Source: Progne subis subis
Taxonomy: Eukaryota > Chordata > Aves > Passeriformes > Hirundinidae
DNA: 64,000 nt
Assembly (NCBI GenBank): GCA_022316685.1
Contig: JAKJHU010000065.1
Coordinates: 4,830,322 to 4,894,321, forward strand
Direction of reading: 5' to 3'
Both the position numbers and the translations under genes were made by a program. Below the pieces are notes generated by a model. That model did not search any database, was not told the DNA's origin, and saw nothing but the letters and a program-made list of their open reading frames with translations. Below are positions 52,214 to 64,000 of the stretch, piece after piece (the first letter of the stretch is position 1; the number at the start of each line of letters is the position of its first letter).

Positions 52214-55200
52214 CTAGTTGTTAAAAAAAGAAGAGAATTACTGAAGAACCAGTGCTAAAAATGTATATAAATGTACAGTCTGATATAAGGACACTACAAC
52301 AGGCAGCATGCAGGGCACAGGGTCGTGAGTGAACACCAAATACTAGGCATTGCTGAAAGAAGTGGCCCACAAAATACATTGAGAGGGTTTTCGGTGTTCC
52401 CCAGAGCCTTCTGATGCCCCCGGTGCAAATGCTTTTGTTTTAACTCGGATGTTGCCCTCCTTCCACTACATCAGAGCCGCATAAACATCTCAAACACCGA
52501 ACTGAGAATCAATGTACAGCTGCACTTTGCTCCTTGGTTCATGTGTGCTGTGACTCAGTGGCAGGATTCCGTGTTACTCAAACACAAACCCGACTGTTTC
52601 CAGCCAGCGTTTGGAGGAGCACAGAGGCACCGTGCACCATTCCCTGCACCAAGCTATATGCTTCCAAGATTAGGAAAGGTTTTCTTAAAAAAGCATATAG
52701 TAAAATCTTACAAGACTGAGTATAGCCATAAAAATCAGACTGATGCAGCATACAATTAGTTTTTAAGTATTTATAATTCATCTTAGCGTTCCAGAAACAT
52801 AATAGGCTTTAAACAAACCAAAATAAGCGGGTTAGGCTGCTAAGAAGCAGCACACTGGTCTGTCACACTGTTCACAAAGTCAAGTGCTAAGAAATGGCTT
52901 AAGACAGGGGCACCTCAAACAGCAGCAAACAGCTCTGCAGTATAAAAACCTCCCCTGTCACTTACTAGAACACCTGAAGTAGGCTGCTGAAGGATTTACG
53001 GAAGGACTTTGCAGAGGAGTCAGAACTGCTGCTCTCTGGCATTCTCATCACCCAGATAATCACAGCTCTCAGTCCCACTGCACAGCTACGGGACTGCACG
53101 AGGACAACGGACACTGATCACTGTCATCGTGCCTCTTTGCAGACATCCTTAAGTTCAGCTTTCAAGACATGCTTTAGTTTCTTCCCAGAACAAGAGCGAA
53201 AGGTCGCCTCTTGGGACAAAACAGACCAGTCTGGTGTGTTGAACAAATCCAACGAGCTCATTTTGGTCAGATTCCCAAGCTGCAGGGAGGAAGTGCCCGG
53301 GGCTGAGCCTGGCCCTGCACAGGCACTGCCTCAGTGAGGCACAGGGGCCACTGGCACCTCTCAGCCTCACCTGGCCCCCACAAATCCAGTCATGGATCAT
53401 GGCAACTTTCCCAATTTCTCCCTGCCATCTGCATTTTCAAATCACCTTTTTTCTCTTTCTGTACAAGGAACATCCTATATGGCCTTGATGACCACAAAAT
53501 GCAGTGAGCTCAAGTCCATAGAAAATGCCATTTATCTTCCTTCTCCAGGCACAATTTACACACAGGTCCTTGTGATCACAAGTGTTTACCATCCAAATTA
53601 CATATCATTAATAAAAACGCAAATACTCAGCCTTGATGGCACTTGTCACGATACCTGCAGCTCCTACCTGAACTACATTCCTATTTGTACACCTGTAGTA
53701 AGCCTGGAGTATTTGGGAGCTAGTTTTCAGGATTTCCTTTATTTCAAAGCTTAAGGTACTCAGAAATTAAACTCTCTATTATTGACACAGTGGCTTCTCT
53801 TCTATTTAAAGATGTAGTTTCAGATCCACAGGTACATTTGTAGACATGTAGTCTGTGTACACAGCAATTTAACAAGGAATAGGAGTACTTGAATTTTTAC
53901 ACCTGTGTAAGTTTTACTGGAAGTTAACAGTTACTTTGTTACCTACTGGAGAGCATTCTCTATTTTACTGTCTGACACCTGAAAACACCCCCCTACTCTC
54001 AGGTCTCCCTGACAAATGGCATGTCCATATGACCTATTTATTGTGGAAGTTTTTACTACTCATTCATCCAAACTGCATAGCAGCCAGAGCCATGGAAAAG
54101 GGAGGAAAGCAGAACTCTGAAAGCAACTGGCATCTCATCCAGATCAGTAATCTGCCTCAGCTGTATTTGAAGGATCCATGGAACAGACAGAAGTCACTAG
54201 TCCATGGACACTGTGCAGGGTGTCACCAGAAAGGAACCTGCATGCTCAGGGGGAAAGGCTGCTCTGCTATTCCCAAAAAGTTTAGAGTGACCTCTTGGAC
54301 CTGGAGCACGGCAGCAGCAAAGATCCTTCACTGCTACAAACTTTCCTTCACGAGGATGGACCGAGGTCTCAGAAAAGAAATTGGGCAAGAGTGGGGGCAG
54401 GAACAGAACTGCTAATTTGTTTCAGCTTTGTATTTCTCCCATTTTCTAAATTTTCTTCTAATCCCATGGCTGGTTAGAGCTGTGTAGGCACAGGATTCAT
54501 GTCAAAATACATTCTTCCACGTCTGTCTTTAGAAGCCAAGTTTGCTTTAAGTGAGCTGTGACAGCAGCCTGTCCTGTCAGCGCTGCGAGCTCACAGCTTC
54601 CACGGGTCGCCAGAAACACTTGTAGCTGTTAAAGTGGAGCTGGTCTGGAGTCCAGCCCAGCCCAGCCCGGCACAGAGCGTGCTGCAGTCAGGCACATGGC
54701 TTCATTACCTGAATTGCTCCCTGGCTTTTATAACCTCGCCCATAGTACCTTCCACCTCTTCCAAAAGTTCTTATCACCGGAGTGGAGATAACTCCTCTAG
54801 GACGCCTGCAGGGGTGGGGAAAGGAGACAAAATAAAACACACATCAGTTTTGTTTACAACTGCTTTACATTTAGTTTTGCTGGAATAATATTTCCCTAGC
54901 TCTACTGTCTAGTGCCTATCATCAACACGCCTTTAAAGAGGCAAGATGCCTAATTCTGAATTGCAGGGTTCTACTGCTTGCAAATGTATCAAACCCAACA
55001 AACCTTTTGGGTCCCGGGCAATAAAATGTCTCTTTTTAGATTTCCCTTCTAAAGAAACAATAAATGATACTTTCAAGCTTTGCAGAAACATTTTCCAAGT
55101 CTCAAATTATCTTCACGGCATTTTAAAACCAGAGCTCAAAATACTTTCACCTTATAAAAACAGCAATTTGAACCACATAGAAAGCCATTTCCCCCATTAA

Positions 55201-58200
55201 GTAACAGTTGGTAATGTAAACACACGAGACAGGCTCTGATAAAAGAAAGTGAGGCAGAATTAAAAAATCATGTAGGTACAAAATTATCTAAGAAACTGAG
55301 GGAATAAAGGAGTTTCACTTGTATCTGGCATGTGGCAATTGATAAGCTGGGATGCTTTCCAATGGAGACTCCCAACATAGACACATTAGGTGGTGGTTTT
55401 TGGTGTGATTCTGTACAGATTACATCAGATAAAACCAAATTTTCTCACCTTGGTCATCAAGCTGTGCCAAGGTAAGTGGTTTAGATTAGATATATTTGGA
55501 AAAATTTGTTCACAGAAAGGGTTAAGCCCTGGCACAGGCTGCCCAGGGCAGCGCTGGAGTCACCATTCTGGAACTGTTCACAAAACATGTGGATGTGGCA
55601 CTTGGGGATGTGGTTTAGGGGTGAGCATGGTGGTGGGTACTGGGCTGACAGCAGGACTTGACCTTAGAGGTCTTTTCCAACCTCAGCAATTCCAGGATTC
55701 AGCTGCAACTGCTTTAATTCTATCGGCTGCAGAAACTGAACTTCCCAAACCGCATGTCAAGAACACTGTTCTCCTAAAGATCCCGCATTTTCTCTGCTAG
55801 AAATACCGGATTGCCTGGGAATGCCTTGTGTTTGCTCTGGATGTGCTGCTTGATACTGGGAGGTGCTGGTGTGACACCTGACCCCACCGGGGCTGGCTGG
55901 AGCAGCCAGGTCCCTGAGCTGAGTGAAGCTGCACTGTCCAGGGGAACAGCTCTGCCCCCCAGTCTCTTCTCACACACTGTGAATTCCCACACTTGAGCAG
56001 GAAGAAATCAAATTCTGGGGTTTAGAAGCAACAGCAGAGGATGAAGAGAGAGAGGAGCTGTGGTTTGCATGCGAGTCCACCTCACTGTGTTCCCTCCCTG
56101 CCAACCCCACTGGCTCTCTTTTTACAAGGTTGAAGCACGTCCTTCAAGGAGCCGAGAAAAACATGTTCAGAAAATCACACTAAATACACTGATGGATGGA
56201 GGCCAATACAAAGCAGCTGGTATAATTTTATACAATAAGAACAACATCTGAGCTCAGCATTGCAGAGACATGAGGCAATGGGGTGAACAAGCCTGACTCA
56301 ATCTCCTCTGCCGAAAGAGATAAAAATGGAATACAAGCATGTAAAACTGGGCCATGAACTGAGACAACTTGCTGTGCTGCTTCCTAGTTGTGACCTTTGG
56401 TAGGAAGTAACCCCTGCCAACACGAACCTGTTGTTAAAGCACTGGAGATCAGGGAAAGGCTCTACCCCAGAGGGTGCTGGGTGCTGCCCAGGCTCCCCAG
56501 GAATGGGGAGCTGCCGGAGCTCCAGAATCATTTGGACAGCACTCCAGGGATGCGCAGGGTTGGATTGCTGGGCTGTCTGTGCAGGGCCAGGGCTTGGACT
56601 CCATGATCCTTCTGGCTCCTTTCCAACTCAAAACATTGTATGGCTCTGTGATTCTGTCTTTAGGCAGAACCCCTAACACAAGCACGTTTTCCTACTGGCT
56701 CTAATTTAGCATCAACTGAACTAACAAACAGGTAAGCCGCCTGCAGTCATTTTCCCTTGGCCTATTCTAGTAACTCTTTGGGGTGACAACCTGCACCCAA
56801 ACCGTACTGCCTTAAGACAGTACCTCCAACAAAAAGAAACTTCAGGCATTTTATCTCAAATCGAAATCTACTAGTGAAGAATCATATTTCTCTGTCATAC
56901 TGGCAGTCCCAAAGTCATCTCATACCAAACCAACCTCTGGGTGTGTATCTCTATTTCAGGTTGAGTATGAATTTTATTTGCACATAAAAATGCTTATATC
57001 TATACAAGTAACTGGTGAAAAGCATCTGAAAAGGAATGCCAACTTTTTTCTTGAATATTCAGTGGCTATAATTGACCCTATGTGTCCTAAAGTGACATAT
57101 GCAATCTCTACTGCCTCCAACTGCTCTCTGTTTCCCTTGTTTCCCCAGCCATCAAATCCCACGTGAGGAGCACATCCCCAGGCTGGCACTTACCCTCTGG
57201 CTGGTCCTCCCACGGACACCACCTGCAGAGGAAATGGCCCTCTACCCCCTCGTCCACGTCTGCTTCCAGCCCAATGGCCGACTACAGTGCCGGCAATTTC
57301 AAGTTTCCCTCCCTGAGAAGGAATAGGTTGGACTCCTGCACATAAAAGCAAAACCAAACTTTGATCTTCAAAATCATCACAGTAAAGTTCCAATGAATGG
57401 AAAGCTGGTTTGCCCAGATTTCACCACGCAACCCATTTCCTCTATGGATACTGTGAGATTATTGCTCATTTTGCAGTATTCCAGAAGTGTTAGAACTCCA
57501 GGAGCCTGTTTCTCCCCACCCCTTTTTAAAAATAGATATGAATTCTGAAAAGAAAAATGATCTGACACGAGTGCTTCGGTTTCAGTAATTAAAAATATAC
57601 TTGAGGCAAGCCTCAAAAAAGAAGGGGAATTTTATAAGCTGGCTGAAGATCTTTTCCTGCATTCCTAAAGAAGAAGGAATTTTTGCAGGCTCAAGGCACT
57701 TTTTAGCCAACAGCAAGTATCAGCATAGACCACACAGATTATACTGGCAATAAGGAACTTACTGGGCTGGGTAAGATGTACTAACACTAAGCTGCAATAA
57801 AAATGTAGCATTTGAACAGATCTGGTTTAAAAGGTGGGTTTATCATTCCCCCTCAAAGAAGGCAGCTAAAATTACAGTTGTCTAAGATGCAACTATAGCT
57901 TCTGTTCAACTTGTTCAGGCCTTTATAGAAAATCAGCTCTGGGGCCTAACACGTATTTCAAGAAATCCAAGTTATGTGAACTTGAGCAAGATGTTACTGC
58001 TAAGACCATCAGCACCAGAAGGCTTACAAACCACAGCGTTTACACAGCCACAATTAGTCTCCAAATGTTAACAGGCTGGGAACTACATTACTGATCACAT
58101 CCAGAAGGTTCCTACTTCCCTGTGCAAGTCCTTCAGCTCCAAATGCAGATCATTTGTGCAGCCAGAGTTATTCACACATGAAGCACTAGAGGTATGTTTG

Positions 58201-61200
58201 CTCTTAGGATAAAAGCTCAGAGGCCAGAAAGAACAGCTAAATATGTGGGAAAAATTTACCCCGAACAGGTTTCCATCATCTCACATCATACAGGAAGTGA
58301 GTAGTGGGCACACAGGTAGGGAGGTACATCCCACTCCTGCGTCCACACCAGCACTGATGCCAGCAAGGAAGGGCTCAGCAGTAGTACTAAAGTCAGTCAT
58401 TTCTACGCTGGGTCTTTGCAAAAAGCTCAACTGTCCCCGGATTTTGGAAAATCCCTGTTAATACAGAGGCAGAGGCCAGTGGGTTACAGATGCCCTCTTG
58501 GCCTGTGGGAGCACAGGAGACAGCCTGCCCCGCCGGGTGTGGGGCTCTCCTGTGCTTGGAGGAGGCTCCTGGCACCAGGAGGGCGCTGGGGGCTTGCGGC
58601 AGGGACGGGAGCAGAGCGGACAGCACCGGGCAGGCTCTAGAGAGGGAAGCTGAGACAGTTAGGGAGACAGGGAGTCAGTAGGAAAGCCTCAGACCAAACC
58701 GTACAGTGGAGGAAGCCATTGCCAGAAGCTCTAAGAAAAGGGGTTTGGGTATAATTACCGCCCTGAAACTTGCTAGTCCTGTTGCTGTCATTGCCAGAGA
58801 AGGCTCCGGAGTGTCCTGCCGCTGCCGCCACCCGGAAGGCCCGGTAAGCGCCTGTGGCTACTGTTTCCCCATAAGGGCCTCCGAAGCCATAGACTCCTGT
58901 TAGACCCAGGGTAAAGAAAGACAGGGGAAAAGCTGTGAGGGGGCCAGGCAACCGGGAAGGCCCCAGCAGAGAGGCTGCTGCCTCCTTCCACCCCTGCAGA
59001 GCCAGGCGGGACGGCAACGCTCCCGCTGGCCAGGCTCCTGCGGGCGACGCAGCAGCACCGGGGAGCCCTGGCCAAAGGTGTCCTGCTGCGTGAGCCAGCA
59101 CGGGGCCTCTGACCCGAAGGGCAGGCCCTGGGGCTCGGAACGGGATCCCAACTCCTGTGGCACTCTAAAGGCTTGTGACAAGTTTTTGGCAGGGAGCTCT
59201 GGTGGCTACAGTCATGGCACCCCTGGAATGCCCGTGTCCGGTATCCACACACCTGTGGGCCCTGGTACGGAGAGATTTTGAGGAAGGGAGCGATTCTAGG
59301 AACAGCCTGGAATGGTTATGTCAGTATTTACACTTGAGGGTGCCGATGGTTACATGACTGTAGCAAAACACAGAGGAGTGGAGAGGCGGGAAGGTTGTCT
59401 TCAGCCCCGACAGTTAAACTGTGTCTGTTAATTTATAGATGTTCTGAACCAATTTACTGTGCAAATCAGAGCTTTTTCATACCAACCAGCGTCAATCCAT
59501 TCCTCTTTTTTCTAGTTATACAATAACAGTAAAAAATATTTTGATCTGGCACAGTTACTAAAATCCTGATGAAAATATGCAGCAATACAGCACATTTTGT
59601 ATCACTGGGCTAATAAAAGCAACCCAAAACACAGTGACTGGCACGTGCCAACACAAGCTGACCACTTGCTTTTCTGTATTTTCCCCATGAAATCGACCGG
59701 GGTTGGTAGTTTTGGGAATGTGCAAGATAAGGCAGTGCGTGGCACCGCTGCTCCATCACTTACCAGCAAAGCCTCTCCCCCTGCCCTGAGGTGGTGGGAC
59801 TGGCCCAAAGTGTCGAGGATACATAGAAGCTGGATAGAAAGGCATGGCAGGTGGAGGTGGGAAAGGGAGAGGATGGTTCTGCCTGGAGAAATTTAATCCT
59901 TCTAGGATGCTCTGACGCATCTTTTCAACCTTGGCTGCCTGCTCAGCCTAGAAATAAAGAGAAGGTCACAGAGAGACATTAAAATTCTCATTTCAATTGT
60001 ATCAAGTTACATTTACACAACAAATTCAAAGGAAAATGCAAACTAGTAGAGGAGTAGAGACAGAATCGTCATCCTAAACCTGAGTCTGTGCATACAGGCT
60101 GAAACATGCCTGGAGGGTTACAACCCTGAGAGGGACCACAGCCACCATCAGTAGCAAAGCTGGATCAGCTTCCCTCAAGTCACAAAAAAAGAAGGGATAC
60201 AATTTCTTACCTTTCAAAAAGTTAAAGAAAAAAGAAGTTTGGGTTATTCAGTAAACTGTTTCATTAGTTTCCTGGTTTTACAGATGGATAGTAACTTTGC
60301 ATTATTTTACACATATTTGCATTATTATACACAAAAAACTCCTTCATATGTATTTTAAGATGGTTTAAGAAATGTGAGAAGATTTTGAGCTGAGGACCCC
60401 AAGAATGACTTCACAGTCTGTAAAATCAATTAGAAATCACCGATTTTCTATCACTACAAACCCAGTGCAGTTAGTCCTTTGGACAGCCTGAACCAAAAAG
60501 GTGGGACTTGAACAAATAAGCAGAGTTTCCAATTTGGCCATTCATCTTATCAGCATTTCAGTTTTCAGAGAGAAAGAAAAAATCAAATTCAAATTGATGC
60601 CTCTTCTTCCAAATCTACCCAAATGGCACCCTACTCATCAAGAAACAAGGAACTAAACAGCAAAACGCACCCACGAGCCATTCCCCTCACATTTGCCTTT
60701 AAAAGCAGGGGTGACACATGAAGTGAATGATGACAGCCACGCCATGGAAGCCCTGTGGGCACATGGGACACTCCATCACCCTGCACAACTACACACCTGA
60801 CCATCACAGAGGTCGATGAGCGGAACTTTCTCCCGGCTTGCTTTGATGAGCTTGGTCTGGAATAATTTCCCATCAAAATACATCCAGGGACAGCAGTGCT
60901 CCCACGGAATGGGCTGTCCGCAGGCGTCGTTGGCAAAAAGAGCCATGTCCACACCACTCATAAAGAGAGCAGACAGCTGGATTCCACGGGGATCCAGATT
61001 CTCAATCTGTTCAAGAACAGAGTAAATGTAGTAAGATCTCAACGAGGTGTAATTCGAAGTTATTCCTATAGTTACATTCTTTTCAAAACTCTTGCAAACA
61101 GAGGGATTTTAAAAGGTCATCCATACTTTCAGAGGTTTGAGCAGAAGAATGCACAGGAACCTCTCACTTGTGAATGCAGGGATGCCATCTTCAGAAAAGC

Positions 61201-63424
61201 TTTTCTTCCCATGTAACACATTTTGTTCTGAACCCCTTTATAATGGATTTTCTTAGTTTGATTCAAGATTTTGCTTTAACAACACCTCTTAATAAAAAAT
61301 AGGGTGTATGCATACAACAGCTTTATTTAGGATGCAGTATAGGGACACTAAGGTAAAAGTAAACAGTGAGTAGGTAGTGGTCAAGGCAAAAAGCATTTGC
61401 TTGTAGCAAGTGTACTTTTAACTCTGGCATAAGAAAATATCACTACTTGTGTTTTCTGAAATACTTCTCAAAATATCAGCCCTTGCTTAGGAACACTCTC
61501 AAGACCTTGGTATTAAATGTTAAAATTACACTCCATTACCACCTTCCTTATGCATAAGCAATCTTTGAGAGCCCAAAGACTCTCCCGCTCATTTTGCAGA
61601 TACATGGCTGGGTTCAAATTCAGCTCCTCTTTCTGACTTCACAAGCTGCTTCCTGTGAAGACAGTAAAAACCCTGAGGGAATTACTGCATCTTCCAGCTA
61701 ACCAACATATCTTATGGAAGCCATCTGCATTACTTTATGTATGATTGAAAAATAAAACAATTACTATTAAAGCAAAATGTTATCTGCTATTGGTGGCCTT
61801 TCGTTTCGTGTTGGAATAGAAAGAATATTTTCTCTGGGAATTCTTTTCTTAGGTTCCTTAAGAACAGCAATTTTTACAGTGGAGTTTCTTCCTCTTTGCA
61901 TCAGATCTTAAGAGAGAAGCAAGACTTTGATGACTCTGTAATAGATACCTTTGCTAAAATCTCCACCCCTAGATGTCATTTAGTCTGTGGGCTCACCATC
62001 CCTGGAAGTGTTCCAGGCCAGGGTGGACGGAGCAACTTGGGATAGTGGAAGGTGTCCTTGCCCATGGCAGGGAGGGGAATGAGATGAGCTTTAAGGTCTC
62101 TCCCAACCCAGCCCAGTCTGTGATTTTGATTTATTGTGTTTGGAAAATGGACATTGTAGACCACTGCGGCCATCTCTGCAACACTTTAAGCCATTAAGAC
62201 TAATATTTTGGAAAGTACAGGTGATTGTGCAAGGCTTTTAGTGACAGAGGCACATACAGATCAGCCACCACAGTTAATTCCCAGATCAGCTGGAAACAAA
62301 TCTCTTCAATTATGTAAGTTCTAGTTAAGAATTACCTTGAGTTCCTGAAGCTGGTCAGGTTCATAGAGCTTCGGAGACAATGCTTGGGCAAGGAAAGCAT
62401 CGAGTTCCTGGCGCCGCAGAATGCGCACCCCCGGCCACTGTACCATATACCTGTGAGGGGAGCAGGGCCACAGTCAGTGTCCTCCTAACAGCTGCGTCAG
62501 AAACCACCAGCGTGGATACACGACACGTGAGAGGAGAAAACCAGCTGGGCCAGTGGAAAGAGAGCTTTAGGTTACCAACCTTTTTGCATACTAACTAGCC
62601 CATAAGGAGAAACTGTTTTAGTGCTCAAAAGGCAAGATGAAGCTCAACAGAACAAAACACAAGTTTAAAATTTACATTTATCGTTCTCAAAATTGGCTTA
62701 AATTTTACCATGTGTGAGATACTAACCCTGGATTTTGAAAGAATTATAAGCTAGCTGACTTAAATAATTACCCCAAATCTAAGCATCTTCCAATTCCTTT
62801 GTCAATTTTCAATCTGAAAATTAAACACTTCAGGATTTTGGACCTTGTGACTTTTTCTTTGGAAAGCTGGAAGCTTTTGTTGTGCAACTTCACCCACAGA
62901 TGCCTCTGAGGCCCCAAAAGCTGGTATCTTACCATGCAGGAGCCTTAAGTACACTAAGGGAAAACTAATCAAATTATACAACCTCTTGGTAACACAAGAT
63001 CTTTTTTGTCTTCCTGTCAGTCCTTTAGAGACTGAAAAAGAGCTACACACATGCTTTTCTACAACCAAACCAAACCCCCTCGCCCAGTGAGGCTGCAGGT
63101 AAGAATCAATACTTCCCAGAGATCCCAGAGTAAAACCTTTCCCGGTTTCTGATGTGCCTGGAGGCGACACTAACCTCAGCACACAGCAGAGCACCATAAG
63201 ATGAGTGGGCACATTAGTTGGGTTGAGCATTGCTGGTGTGTCTGATCGCATACAGGCCAGGAATGCCCTCATCCGTCGGTTCTTGTCTTCCACGGCTTTG
63301 CCCAGCCACAGCTTCTTCAGGTTTGGGCAGGTCCACTCCCTGAAGGCGAGGGCTTCCACCAGCTCAGGGGTCTGAGGGGATTTGCCTTTGTAAGCAGCCC
63401 ATTCCTTAATTATCACCGGTGAAA
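51902..63424 (-). CDS. FAM120A: FAM120A, constitutive coactivator of PPAR-gamma-like protein 1 (5'-partial, last 8 coding exons)
   Basis: The coding sequence joins eight minus-strand exons: 63175-63424, 62336-62450, 60797-61006, 59764-59947, 58759-58896, 57194-57335, 54709-54805 and 51902-52213, with TAA at 51902-51904. All introns are GT-AG and all phases agree, giving the last 481 residues of a protein that is about 1118 residues in human. FAM120A (also called C9orf10 or OSSA) is a cytoplasmic RNA-binding scaffold known to link Src-family kinases to PI3K under oxidative stress. The conserved helical part (EWAAYKGKSPQTPELVEALA) comes first. It is followed by a proline-rich stretch (LPFPPPPAMPFYP), then Arg/Gly-rich RNA-binding sequence (AGSRRGRGGRG, TFGRGGRYYGRGY), then a Ser/Asn-rich acidic tail ending KKEE. 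The N-terminal XPG/FEN-like part lies beyond the right edge. Confidence 0.96.
54709..54805 (-). CDS. FAM120A: FAM120A coding exon (RGG-type)
   Basis: Encodes RPRGVISTPVIRTFGRGGRY then YGRGYKSQGAIQ, continuing the Arg/Gly-rich RNA-binding stretch. The acceptor is CCCTGCAG and the donor is GTAATG. Confidence 0.95.
55485..55705 (+). mobile_element. CR1 LINE 3' fragment
   Basis: Contains TTTAGATTAGATATATTTGG, CAGGCTGCCCAGGGCAGCG and TTAGAGGTCTTTTCCAACCT, in a FAM120A intron. Confidence 0.8.
56395..56665 (+). mobile_element. CR1 LINE 3' fragment
   Basis: Contains GATCAGGGAAAGGCTCTACC, GTGCTGCCCAGGCTCCCCAG and CCTTTCCAACTCAAAACATT with a terminal GTGATTCTGT, in a FAM120A intron. Confidence 0.8.
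57194..57335 (-). CDS. FAM120A: FAM120A coding exon (RGG-type RNA-binding segment)
   Basis: Encodes VQPIPSQGGKLEIAGTVVGH, WAGSRRGRGGRGPFPLQVVS then VGGPARG. The Arg/Gly cluster lies in the region reported to bind RNA. The acceptor is TGTGCAG and the donor is GTAAG. Confidence 0.95.
58759..58896 (-). CDS. FAM120A: FAM120A coding exon
   Basis: Encodes VYGFGGPYGETVATGAYRAF, RVAAAAGHSGAFSGNDSNRT then SKFQG, flanked by split glycine codons. The acceptor is TCTAACAG and the donor is GTAATT. Confidence 0.94.
59764..59947 (-). CDS. FAM120A: FAM120A coding exon (proline-rich)
   Basis: Encodes AEQAAKVEKMRQSILEGLNF, SRQNHPLPFPPPPAMPFYPA, SMYPRHFGPVPPPQGRGRGF then A plus a split Gly. The proline-rich part fits the reported binding of Src-family SH3 domains. 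The acceptor is TTTCTAG and the donor is GTAAG. Confidence 0.95.
60797..61006 (-). CDS. FAM120A: FAM120A coding exon
   Basis: Encodes 70 codons in phase 0: IENLDPRGIQLSALFMSGVD, MALFANDACGQPIPWEHCCP, WMYFDGKLFQTKLIKASREK and VPLIDLCDGQ. This is a near-invariant FAM120A segment. The acceptor is TTGAACAG and the donor is GTGTG. Confidence 0.96.
61988..62128 (+). mobile_element. CR1 LINE 3' fragment
   Basis: Contains CCATCCCTGGAAGTGTTCCA, CCTTGCCCATGGCAGGGAGG and TTTAAGGTCTCTCCCAACCC, a short CR1 tail in a FAM120A intron. Confidence 0.85.
62336..62450 (-). CDS. FAM120A: FAM120A coding exon
   Basis: Encodes RYMVQWPGVRILRRQELDAF then LAQALSPKLYEPDQLQELK. It has one split base plus 38 codons. The acceptor is CCTCACAG and the donor is GTAATT. 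Found by translating between neighbouring exons. Confidence 0.95.
63175..63424 (-). CDS. FAM120A: FAM120A coding exon (first in window)
   Basis: Encodes SPVIIKEWAAYKGKSPQTPE, LVEALAFREWTCPNLKKLWL, GKAVEDKNRRMRAFLACMRS and DTPAMLNPTNVPTHLMVLCC. This helical region is highly conserved among FAM120 proteins. The acceptor is TTCTGCAG and the donor is GTTAG. It enters with two bases of a split codon, so at least one more exon lies to the right; none is visible in 63425-64000. Confidence 0.95.
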
Positions 63425-64000
63425 CTGCAGAATGGCAACAGCAGAAAGAAATCAGCCTGACTTAGTATTTCATATTCCAGCATTTATTTCAAACTTCATA
63501 TGCAAGAGATACTGATTGAAAAAGCATCGCTTTGAGGCTGCAATAGTGTGTTGGATTACATTGCCAAAATGGAAATTCAAATCCTGCATGAAATACTTTT
63601 TAATTGTGATCACTTACAAATTAGGTGTATACAGACAGGTATACACTAGGAATGTCATGCTAATATTTTCAAATGAATATACAACAGAGGAAATACATCT
63701 ATTTTTCTAAAAAAAACAGCACAATTTTCCCTGGAGGTGTTCAACGCCAGGGTGGACAGGGCTTGGAGAAAGCTGGTCTGCTGGCATGTGTCCCTGCCCA
63801 TGGCAGAGGATTGAAAATGGACCATGTTTAAGGTCCCTTCCAATCTAAACCATTCTGTCATTTTAACTTAAAAGTGCAATTTTCCCCTTAAATATCCGTG
63901 TCATCTGTCTGTGATCATGCTTTCATATCTGACAATAGCTGTGTGTGATCAGAAACCTACAGCAATAGGTAAAAATAGTACATAAACACAAATGTATTCC
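63425..64000 (-). other. FAM120A: FAM120A intron upstream of the first visible exon (partial)
   Basis: Contains one CR1 tail (63728-63866) and no further exon. Confidence 0.7.
63728..63866 (+). mobile_element. CR1 LINE 3' fragment
   Basis: Contains CTGGAGGTGTTCAACGCCAG, GTCCCTGCCCATGGCAGAGG and TTTAAGGTCCCTTCCAATCT, a short CR1 tail in a FAM120A intron. Confidence 0.85.

Larger units (their letters stand above)
52214..63174 (-). other. FAM120A: FAM120A introns between the last eight exons
   Basis: Seven introns: 52214-54708, 54806-57193, 57336-58758, 58897-59763, 59948-60796, 61007-62335 and 62451-63174. They hold CR1 fragments at 55485-55705, 56395-56665 and 61988-62128, and otherwise unassigned sequence. 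No nested gene was seen. Confidence 0.7.

Noticed and set aside
53392..53754. 120-codon plus-strand open frame in a FAM120A intron
   Set aside because: No recognisable domain, no neighbouring exons, ordinary intron composition.

Overview
This is a piece of vertebrate nuclear chromosome, almost certainly from a bird and probably a songbird. Two conserved vertebrate genes are split into exons with GT-AG introns. The introns carry many short, mostly 5'-truncated CR1 LINE tails, the typical avian interspersed repeat. There are also several minisatellites and two CpG islands. No bacterial, viral or plasmid features were seen.

Both genes lie on the minus strand, so transcription runs from right to left. 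At the right end (50.2-63.4 kb) are the last eight coding exons, stop codon and 3' UTR of FAM120A, an RNA-binding scaffold protein; its 5' half lies beyond position 64000. About 5.2 kb downstream, a CpG island at 43.6-45.9 kb holds the first coding exon of PHF2, a PHD-finger and JmjC-domain histone demethylase. Seventeen PHF2 coding exons were assembled, reaching left to 3363 (about 781 of roughly 1100 residues expected from human PHF2). The remaining 3' exons lie left of the window. Human 9q22 has the same neighbours in the same order and orientation.

Intron 1 of PHF2 (22.2 kb) and intron 2 (5.8 kb) fill much of the window. They hold a 26-copy 30-bp minisatellite, a 20-bp and a 25-bp minisatellite, a GGAAAA hexamer array and CR1 fragments. 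The spacer between the genes holds a second CpG-rich island with no gene that I can see, flanked by two arrays of the same pentamer in inverted orientation.

The most notable coding anomaly is an extra base in a six-base homopolymer in PHF2 exon 12. It breaks an otherwise conserved frame and would give an early stop in exon 13. It is either an assembly error or a disrupting allele. Immediately upstream of the PHF2 start codon is a perfect 14-bp stem whose loop has four GGG runs. I found no new multi-gene system; the remaining observations are regulatory or repeat-related.
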